From NCBI GenBank assembly GCA_025465385.1, contig JAODNG010000091.1:1-11038 (forward strand): DNA of 11,038 nt, written 5' to 3'. This DNA comes from Pseudonocardiales bacterium (GTDB lineage: Bacteria > Actinomycetota > Actinomycetes > Mycobacteriales > Pseudonocardiaceae). The notes under the pieces are model-generated. The model worked only from the letters and a program-made list of their open reading frames with translations. It did no database searches and had not been told where the DNA came from. Position numbers and translations under genes: made by a program. Below are positions 1-5,472 of the stretch, in pieces. Positions within the stretch are counted from its first letter, which is position 1, and each line of letters opens with the position of its first letter.

Positions 1-400
1 ACAGCACGCGGGTTAGTTCCCCCAGCTGCTCGTCGCCGATGCGCTCGGCTAGCTCCATCTGATCGGTGTCGACGACGGCGCGGATGGTCTCGTATTTCGC
101 CACGCCGCGCGGCGCCGGGAACACCAGCACGCGGCGGCGGTCCTCGTGGTCACCCCGCCGGTAGACGAGATTGCCGGCGACCATCCGGTCGATCAACTTG
201 GTGAGCGTGGGGCCGGGCAGTAAGACAAAGTCCTTGATCTCAGTCATCGGTCGGCCGCGGCCGTCTGCGAGCAGCCGGAGTACCCGCCACTCCGCAAGTT
301 CGCAGTCGTGCGCGCGGAGCACGGTGACCAAGCGTCGCGTCACGCGACTCTCCACTTGGCTGAGCAGATGGGCTAGGCCCATCTCGGAGCCTGCTTTCAC
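1..400 (-). CDS. MarR-family transcriptional regulator (partial, C-terminus cut by window edge)
   Basis: This is a winged helix-turn-helix regulator of the MarR type, 133 codons visible. Residues about 35-75 form the helix-turn-helix, with recognition-helix text LPGPTLTKLIDRM. Residues 79-92 are the wing, with the family's typical acidic-basic hairpin GDHEDRRRVLV. The C-terminal dimerisation helices begin near residue 103 and run off the window. I chose the GTG at 398-400 because an in-frame stop lies 12 codons upstream and a GGGAG ribosome site (407-411, minus strand) sits six bases before it; an internal ATG six codons on is the alternative. It is divergent from the AmiC-like gene and amiE, so control of these by a small ligand is plausible. 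MarR proteins usually repress from operators in the shared promoter region, but no clear palindrome was found here. The family call is secure; the target is inferred. Confidence 0.88.
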   Translation of the reverse strand, partial: MKAGSEMGLAHLLSQVESRVTRRLVTVLRAHDCELAEWRVLRLLADGRGRPMTEIKDFVLLPGPTLTKLIDRMVAGNLVYRRGDHEDRRRVLVFPAPRGVAKYETIRAVVDTDQMELAERIGDEQLGELTRVL

Positions 401-779
401 GACCGACTCCCAAGAGGTGTCCTGCGCAACTGATTAACCAGAAAATAACATGGAGTGGTAGCACAACGCTTGAGTAATCGCCTCTGCGGCAGTCCCGAGC
501 AGTTGCTGCCGGACTCTCGTGCCGCGGTGGTCGGGCGCTGTCCGCTTTGTGCCCAGGTCAGAGACGTGGCATGCGTCGACGGTGCGAATGCTCGCAGCCA
601 CGTGCCGCGTCGCCCGGATGCGGTGTGTGGTGACGTGGTGCGACGCTCGTTGGGCTGCTGCATCGGGACATCCGCCCAGGAACGGGGGTATCTGAATGGC
701 TAGGGCAGGCCTACTATGGTGGGACGACAAGCCGTCATTCGAATGTGGCGATGTACGTGGTCCCGGCGCGAGGGACTCA
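401..779. other. Divergent intergenic region, 379 bases, no confident gene
   Basis: The stretch separates the MarR gene from the AmiC-like gene and must hold promoters for both. The only AT-rich patch is about 430-460, right next to the MarR start, and is the best place for promoter or operator elements, though I could not assign convincing -35/-10 pairs. An open frame at 455-700 (GTG start, about 82 codons, six cysteines including a CxxC) ends overlapping an ATG at 696. Its third codon positions are much less GC-rich than those of the real genes and its ribosome site is poor, so I do not call it a gene. The 28 codons between 696 and 780 in the AmiC-like frame show the same weak codon bias. 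Confidence 0.5.
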
Positions 780-1838
780 ATGCCGATGCATCGAGGAACG
801 TTCACTGTTGGCCTGGTGGTCCCGATCCAGGGTCCGGCTGGGATCTTCGGTCCGTCTTGCGAGTTGTGCGCCCAGTTGGCCGTGGAGGAGCTCAATGCCG
901 GTGGCGGCGTGCTCGGTCGCGAGCTGCGCCTGCTGACAGTGGACGGTGGTGCGCCGCCGGTCTGGGTTGCCGACGAGATCGATCGGTTGATCTCGGCTGG
1001 CCGGGTGGACGCGGTGGTGGGATGGCACATCTCCGCGGTGCGGGAGGTGCTGGCTCCTCGCATCGCCCAGCGGGTGCCGTATGTGTACACCGCGTTGTAC
1101 GAGGGCGGCGAGCGCAGCCCCGGTGTCTTTCTGACCGGTGAGACACCGCAGCGCCAGATCCTGCCGTCCCTGCGGTGGATGGCGCGCGAAATGGGCGTGC
1201 GGCGGTGGTGCATCGTCGGCAATGACTACGTCTGGCCGCGCCGCTCGGCGGCGGTGAGCCGGGGTTTCGCGCGAATCTGCGGCGCCCAGATCCGTGACGA
1301 GATCTTCGTCGGGCTGGGTACGCACGACTTCCGGAAGGCGATTCGGCGGCTTGAACGGAGCGAGTGCGACGGGGTGCTCATGTTCCTCGTCGGCGAGGAC
1401 GCGGTGCACTTCAACCGGCAGTTCGCGCGCGCTGAGCTGGACCGGCGGTGCGTGCGCCTGAGCCCTCTGATGGACGAGAACATGCTCCTCGCCACGGGCG
1501 CCGACAACGCGGCGGGACTATTCGTGGCGGCGGGTTACTTCGAGTGCCTGCCCACCGCGGAGAGCCTCGACTTCAACGCCCGTTATGCCCGGCGCTTCGG
1601 CGTGGACGCTCCGATGCTCAACAGTCTCGGAGAGTCCTGTTACGAGGGGGTGGTACTGCTCGCTGAGCTGATCCGGCGAGCCGGCTCGGCCGACGTGCGG
1701 CAGATCTGCGCTGTGGCGCAAGTCGCCCGCTATGGCGGGCCGCGCGGTGAACTGGGGTTGCGCGATGCTCACGTCGAGCAACGCATCTATCTGGCCCGTG
1801 CAGCAGGGCTGGAGTTCGACATCGTCTCGTCGCTCTGA
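780..1838 (+). CDS. AmiC-like amide-sensing / branched-chain-type periplasmic-binding-fold protein, probably cytoplasmic
   Basis: A 352-residue type I periplasmic-binding-fold protein of the AmiC/UrtA/LivK group. Visible marks are the first strand and loop VGLVVPIQGPAG (9-20), the helix LAVEELNAGGGVLGREL (33-49), the YVYTALYEGGERSPGVF segment (101-117) and CIVGNDYVWPR (144-154). The last two match the positions of the amide-binding loops of Pseudomonas AmiC (PYEG..SPN and GSDYIYPR). There is no signal peptide or lipobox, so it should stay in the cytoplasm like AmiC, which holds the antiterminator AmiR inactive until an amide binds. Start: ATG 780, with GAGGGA four bases upstream; ATG 786 is also possible. 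An in-frame ATG at 696 would add 28 residues, but those codons lack the GC-rich third-position bias of the rest. It lies 122 bases before amiE. No AmiR or transporter partner is encoded in the window, so its output partner is unknown. Confidence 0.85.
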   Translation: MPMHRGTFTVGLVVPIQGPAGIFGPSCELCAQLAVEELNAGGGVLGRELRLLTVDGGAPPVWVADEIDRLISAGRVDAVVGWHISAVREVLAPRIAQRVPYVYTALYEGGERSPGVFLTGETPQRQILPSLRWMAREMGVRRWCIVGNDYVWPRRSAAVSRGFARICGAQIRDEIFVGLGTHDFRKAIRRLERSECDGVLMFLVGEDAVHFNRQFARAELDRRCVRLSPLMDENMLLATGADNAAGLFVAAGYFECLPTAESLDFNARYARRFGVDAPMLNSLGESCYEGVVLLAELIRRAGSADVRQICAVAQVARYGGPRGELGLRDAHVEQRIYLARAAGLEFDIVSSL

Positions 1839-1859
1839 CGCCCGCTACGCCTCGAGCTC

Positions 1860-1888
1860 TTGACAGTACTTCTTCCGTCCAGAATAGT
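1860..1888 (+). promoter_or_regulatory. Predicted sigma70/SigA-type promoter for amiE
   Basis: A perfect TTGACA (1860-1865) is followed, after exactly 17 bases, by AATAGT (1883-1888), which matches four of six positions of the -10 consensus. It sits in the 122-base gap before amiE, about 70 bases before the start codon, leaving an untranslated leader of roughly 65 bases. No other hexamer pair of this quality was seen in the gap. Activity is inferred from sequence only. Confidence 0.6.
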
Positions 1889-1907
1889 TTCTGCAGGAAG
1901 GAACTGT
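1863..1907. promoter_or_regulatory. Imperfect inverted repeat spanning the amiE promoter
   Basis: The left arm ACAGTACTTCTTCC (1863-1876) and right arm GGAAGGAACTGT (1896-1907) are near reverse complements. ACAGT pairs with ACTGT at the outside and CTTCC with GGAAG at the inside, with a bulged middle. The dyad is centred on the predicted -10 element and covers the 3' half of the -35, which is where a repressor such as a MarR dimer would bind. It could instead act as an RNA hairpin if transcription starts further upstream. Arms of five bases plus five are not strong evidence alone. Confidence 0.35.
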
Positions 1908-1960
1908 CGTTTCGGATCGACGATGGTTGATCCGCAGAGCGCTGCGGGAGGAGTCAGCCC

Positions 1961-3076
1961 ATGCGGCATGGAGACATCAGCAGCAGCAACGACGCCGTGG
2001 GCGTCGCGGTCGTCAACTACAAGATGCCCCGGCTACACACCCGCGAGGACGTCAGAGACAACTGCATGAAGATCGCCGACATGATCGTCGGGATCAAGCA
2101 GGGCCTGCCGGGGATGGACCTGATCGTCTTTCCGGAGTACAGCACCCACGGGATCATGTACGACCGCGAGGAGATGTTCGACACCGCGTCGGTCATCCCA
2201 GGGGAGGAGACGAAGATCTTCGCCGAGGCATGTCGCGCAGCGAAGGTGTGGGGTGTCTTCTCGCTTACCGGAGAGCAGCACGAGCAACACCCGCGCAAGA
2301 ACCCTTACAACACCCTAATCCTCATGAACGACGAGGGCGAGATCGTGCAGCGGTACCGCAAGATCCTGCCCTGGGTGCCGATCGAGGGATGGTATCCCGG
2401 GGATAGGACCTACGTCGTCGATGGACCCAAGGGTATGAAGGTCAGCCTCATCATCTGCGACGACGGCAACTACCCGGAGATCTGGCGGGACTGCGCGATG
2501 AAGGGCGCCGAGCTCATCGTGCGCTGCCAGGGCTACATGTACCCGGCCAAAGATCAGCAAATCATCGTCGCGAAGGCGATGGCCTGGATGAACAATTGCT
2601 ACGTCGCGGTCGCCAACGCGGCCGGGTTCGACGGCGTGTACTCCTATTTTGGCCACTCCTCGATCATCGGGTTCGACGGCCGCACGCTGGGCGAGACCGG
2701 TGAAGAGGAGTACGGCATCCAGTACGCCGAGCTCTCCACATCGTTGATCCGCGACGCTCGGGCCAACTGGCAGTCGCAAAACCAGATGTTCAAGCTGTTG
2801 CACCGTGGCTACACCGGCGTGTTGGCGTCGGGAGACGGCGACAAGGGCGTAGCTGAATGCCCGTTCGACTTCTACCGCACCTGGGTCACCGACCCCGCCG
2901 CCGCCCAGCGACAAGTCGAGGCCCTCACCCGGCCGACGATCGGCACGGCGGAGAGCCCCATTCCTGGTCTGCCCAACCAGAGTTCCAACGGGGCGGCCGG
3001 TGGCGTCGACGGCGGTCGCCTCCCCGATGAGCCATCCGACCGGCAGGCTGACCAGCCGTCGCCGTCCCGGATCTAG
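1961..3076 (+). CDS. amiE: Aliphatic amidase (acylamide amidohydrolase)
   Basis: This nitrilase-superfamily enzyme hydrolyses short aliphatic amides such as acetamide and propionamide to the acid plus ammonia in the cytoplasm. Residues 1-345 follow the well-known Pseudomonas AmiE almost without gaps, from MRHGDISSSND at the N-terminus. The catalytic residues fall at the family positions: Glu59 in VFPEY, Lys134 in YRKILPW, Glu142 in PIEGWYPG and Cys166 in IICDDGNYPEIWRDC. The protein is 371 residues against 346 in Pseudomonas; the extra tail is rich in Gly, Pro, Ser and Asp, looks disordered and is probably lineage-specific. The start is fixed by homology and by GGGAGGAG (1946-1953) seven bases upstream. 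It follows the AmiC-like gene behind its own promoter and is 145 bases from the next small gene, so read-through into the tubulin-like run is possible but not shown. Confidence 0.97.
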   Translation: MRHGDISSSNDAVGVAVVNYKMPRLHTREDVRDNCMKIADMIVGIKQGLPGMDLIVFPEYSTHGIMYDREEMFDTASVIPGEETKIFAEACRAAKVWGVFSLTGEQHEQHPRKNPYNTLILMNDEGEIVQRYRKILPWVPIEGWYPGDRTYVVDGPKGMKVSLIICDDGNYPEIWRDCAMKGAELIVRCQGYMYPAKDQQIIVAKAMAWMNNCYVAVANAAGFDGVYSYFGHSSIIGFDGRTLGETGEEEYGIQYAELSTSLIRDARANWQSQNQMFKLLHRGYTGVLASGDGDKGVAECPFDFYRTWVTDPAAAQRQVEALTRPTIGTAESPIPGLPNQSSNGAAGGVDGGRLPDEPSDRQADQPSPSRI

Positions 3077-3221
3077 CCAATCCGCGCCCACGGCTCATGG
3101 GCAGACCCAGGTCAGCCCGAAAGGGCCGCGCCGCAGGCCGTTACATCCAGAAAGAGTCTGCGCGTCAACCGTTGATTGTCGCCCCACAGCGCAATAACTC
3201 CACTTACCGAGAAGGAGCGTC
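3077..3221. other. Gap between amiE and the tubulin-like run, weak hairpins
   Basis: Two small hairpins follow the amiE stop: GCCCA/TGGGC (3086-3102, seven-base loop) and GCCC-GAAA-GGGC (3115-3126, a GNRA tetraloop). Neither has a T-run, so a terminator is only possible. A TTGATT at 3172-3177 with AATAAC 15 bases later (3193-3198) is a poor promoter candidate. Whether the following run is co-transcribed with amiE cannot be settled from this gap. Confidence 0.3.
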
Positions 3222-3392
3222 ATGAGCGACCTAACCGGGCAGTCACAAGCTACAAGTCCTTCTGACCAGAGCGAGCGCGACGAGCAGCGCCAGGACCATT
3301 TGGCCGCTCTCGGCAAAAGCGCCGAGGATCTGCCCGACATGACGGACCCGCACGACTGGCGGGACGCCCCCAAAGAGGGTGGTGGCGCCTAA
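3222..3392 (+). CDS. Small acidic hypothetical protein, 56 aa, first gene of the tubulin-like run
   Basis: The ATG at 3222 is preceded by AAGGAG four bases upstream. The frame runs 56 codons to a TAA. The product is very hydrophilic: an Asp/Glu/Gln/Ser-rich first half (SPSDQSERDEQRQDHL, residues 12-27), a middle AALGKSAEDLPDM, then TDPHDWRDAPKEGGGA. It has no membrane segment, no cysteine and no recognisable domain, and it is likely disordered or a short helix-loop peptide. It ends 82 bases before the first tubulin-like gene, on the same strand. The clear ribosome site and position argue for a real gene, perhaps a partner or adaptor peptide of the downstream proteins. I do not recognise the family. 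Confidence 0.6.
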   Translation: MSDLTGQSQATSPSDQSERDEQRQDHLAALGKSAEDLPDMTDPHDWRDAPKEGGGA

Positions 3393-3474
3393 TCGTAGGT
3401 GAGATGTCTACAGCGACGGTTGGAGAAGTGCAGGCCCTGCCACATCGACCACCATAAGAAAGAAGACGCCAGGC

Positions 3475-5025
3475 ATGGCTACCGAAGACCATGGACATGA
3501 CCACGACCACGATCACGGGTTGATCGACGACTTGGCGCGGATTGAGGCGCTGCGCACCGAGGGTGTGCATCGCGCCGGTGAGCACGAGGGCCCGTTCTCA
3601 TTGCATGTCCTGGGATTGGGCGGCACCGGGGCTGGAGTCATCACGAAACTTCTGCGCGAGCGCCCTGAGGGCTTTCTTGCTGACCCCACCATGCGGTTCT
3701 CGGCATTAGCGGTGGACATTGGGGACGAGGACCTGAGCCAGGTCCGCGAGGCCGGGGCGGACCTTCCGCCGGAGCGCAGCCACGTCCAGACCGTGGCACT
3801 GCCCATCCCCAGCAACCAGGAGCTGCGGACTAGCCTGAATCGCTACCGCGAGTTCCTGAAGATGGAATTCCCCCGCTACTACTGGAATCCCAACTACGAG
3901 CCCTGGCTGCCCGCGGACGTGGAGCTGCCCGGCCCGGGTGAGCACTTCCCGCGGGCGCTCGCCAAGGCGGTGTACGGCTCGGAGTACTACCAGAACCGCG
4001 AGATCGCCCAGGCGTTGGACGCTTTCGCTGAGAGTGTGCTGGCCAGCCAGGCCACGCCGCTGGTGGTGGTGGTCTTCGGCTTGGCAGGTGGGGTCGGCGG
4101 TGGCATCGTCGTCGAGATCGCCCGGCATCTGTCGACCATCAAGCTAGGCCGCAGGCCGTGGGTCGTCGGCGTCGGCGTGCTGCCGTGCGAAGGTGACCCC
4201 CCGGAGACCTTCGACGGGTCGTTGTTCCCCATGATCAACGAGCTTGACTGCATGATTGACACCGAGAAGAACAAGGGTGTCATGGCGGTCTGGGGCGACC
4301 TCTACAAGAATCCCTTTACCGGCGGATTCTTTGCCGTACCGCAGGACGATGTGTTCGCGATGAAAGGCGACCTGACTGACACCCACTCATATGTGGACTC
4401 CGGGATCGCGGGCTTCCTGGCCCGGGACAATTCGGTACACCTCTACGAGACGCTCAAGGCGCTGAACTGGTTGTCAGTGCCGGCGGACGCCTGGCACCCG
4501 GCGATCCGCGGGGAGCCGAACGACCGCTGGATCAACGTGCTCGCCACCCGCGAGGCGGCGGACATCGCCACGCTGGGCGGCTGCGGTCTGCTGAAGGGGT
4601 TCAGCACCGAGTACGTCGAGGCGCGCACCCTCGGGCCGAAGGAGGCGCTCAGCGCCACGGCGGTCACGCAGTTGCAAGGGCAGATAGGGCAGATCGCGAC
4701 CACCACTGTGGAGCCCACGGTGTTGCAGGTCGAGGGCCCAGGTAAGCCCATGGTCACGGTGGTCCTACCGCGCGCGAGCAAGCTTGACCTCGAGATGTTC
4801 TTCACCGCCCGCGACACCTACGACACGCTGACCTGGGACGAGAAGCTGCTCAAGCACTCATGGTTGCTCGACCTCGGGGTGATGCTCTGCGAGCCGTCGA
4901 TCCGCTTCGATGGCATGGGGGGCGAGTGCATCTGGGGCTGCGCGTGCTGGGTGGTCGTGCCCTATGCCGCCATCCGGGGCGAGGCGGCACCGGTCGAGTC
5001 GCCCGTGACGGTCGGTTCCGGTTGA
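3475..5025 (+). CDS. Tubulin/FtsZ-superfamily protein, paralogue A, with His/Asp-rich N-terminus
   Basis: A 516-residue protein whose first half reads as a tubulin/FtsZ nucleotide-binding fold. S1-T1 is HVLGLGGTGAGV (44-55). S2-T2 is LAVDIGDEDL (78-87). S3 is VQTVALPIP (104-112). S4-T4 is VVVVFGLAGGVGGG (197-210), S5 is VVGVGVLPCEG (230-240). An aromatic-rich block lies at 125-147, with RYYWNPNYEPW its most conserved part. T1 is the full GxGGxG type, but the T4 signature GGTGSG is altered to GGVGGG. After the predicted H7 helix (about 307-330) there is no NxDxxD-type catalytic T7 loop. Residues 6-14 alternate His and Asp/Gly, a likely metal-binding tail, and the C-terminus carries CIWGCACWVVVP (485-496). 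It is a paralogue of the gene at 5473. The ribosome site is weak (AAGAAAGAAG). It does not look like cell-division FtsZ or CetZ; superfamily assignment is from motif order, function unknown. Confidence 0.75.
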   Translation: MATEDHGHDHDHDHGLIDDLARIEALRTEGVHRAGEHEGPFSLHVLGLGGTGAGVITKLLRERPEGFLADPTMRFSALAVDIGDEDLSQVREAGADLPPERSHVQTVALPIPSNQELRTSLNRYREFLKMEFPRYYWNPNYEPWLPADVELPGPGEHFPRALAKAVYGSEYYQNREIAQALDAFAESVLASQATPLVVVVFGLAGGVGGGIVVEIARHLSTIKLGRRPWVVGVGVLPCEGDPPETFDGSLFPMINELDCMIDTEKNKGVMAVWGDLYKNPFTGGFFAVPQDDVFAMKGDLTDTHSYVDSGIAGFLARDNSVHLYETLKALNWLSVPADAWHPAIRGEPNDRWINVLATREAADIATLGGCGLLKGFSTEYVEARTLGPKEALSATAVTQLQGQIGQIATTTVEPTVLQVEGPGKPMVTVVLPRASKLDLEMFFTARDTYDTLTWDEKLLKHSWLLDLGVMLCEPSIRFDGMGGECIWGCACWVVVPYAAIRGEAAPVESPVTVGSG

Positions 5026-5061
5026 GCTTGAAGATCAATCACTGCACGCCCGTCTGCCCGC

Positions 5062-5070
5062 GAGGAGGAG
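5062..5070 (+). promoter_or_regulatory. Strong ribosome binding site deciding the C1 start
   Basis: GAGGAGGAG lies seven bases before the ATG at 5078 and only four before the alternative GTG at 5075. The spacing favours the ATG, which also gives the same 99-residue length as the paralogue. Confidence 0.7.
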
Positions 5071-5077
5071 AACTGTG

Positions 5078-5377
5078 ATGGCGCTGGACTGGGACGCGGT
5101 CGTCGCGCGATATAAGGACGGCGCGGACGTGGCACCGATTCCTGGATCGTCCACGTTGGCGGTGACCGGGGCTGACGAGGCGAAGGTCTACGTGAAGCAC
5201 CGGCTGTGGAAAGACAGCCTGTCACGGGCCAATTTAGAGAAAGCGGTCGCGCTGCTCGAGGACGGGAAGATGACGCGAAAGTCCGGTGACTTTGTTGATC
5301 AGTACCGCACCTTCGTCGCTGACGAGCGACCCACGACCGCCGCCACCGTGCTGAAGGACCTCGGCTTCCTCGAGTGA
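5078..5377 (+). CDS. Small conserved hypothetical protein C1, 99 aa (paralogue of the protein at 8372)
   Basis: It encodes 99 residues with the pattern LDWxxVxxRY at the start, a central HRLWKDSLSR (41-50) followed by an amphipathic helix LEKAVALLEDGKMTR (53-67), and an end VLKDLGFLE. There are no cysteines and no membrane segment. The first 40 residues look beta-rich and the rest helical. A GTG at 5075 is also in frame, but the ATG at 5078 is preferred because GAGGAGGAG (5062-5070) ends seven bases before it and the paralogue at 8372 has exactly the same length from this point. The gene is sandwiched between the two tubulin-like genes (52 and 95 bases away). By my ungapped hand alignment 51 of 99 residues match the second copy. 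I do not recognise the family; a partner of the tubulin-like proteins is a guess from position. Confidence 0.85.
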   Translation: MALDWDAVVARYKDGADVAPIPGSSTLAVTGADEAKVYVKHRLWKDSLSRANLEKAVALLEDGKMTRKSGDFVDQYRTFVADERPTTAATVLKDLGFLE

Positions 5378-5472
5378 CGTGACGACAAGGCGCAATGCCG
5401 CCGTTCTTCTGCCCAGGCAAGTCAGGTCGCACCGACAATTAAGCGCAGTTTCACGAGGAGAGGAACCAGGTC

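Noticed and set aside
455..703. Possible 82-residue Cys-containing protein (CPLC motif) before the AmiC-like gene
   Set aside because: Poor ribosome site and weak GC bias in third codon positions; kept only as a remark in the intergenic entry.
434..1222. A 262-codon minus-strand open frame across the MarR/AmiC gap and the AmiC-like gene
   Set aside because: The product is Arg/Ser/Pro-rich with no domain, and most of it is antisense to the AmiC-like gene.
2315..3091. A 258-codon open frame antisense to amiE
   Set aside because: It lies fully opposite a well-conserved enzyme gene; the frame stays open because of GC-rich codon bias, and no domain is visible.
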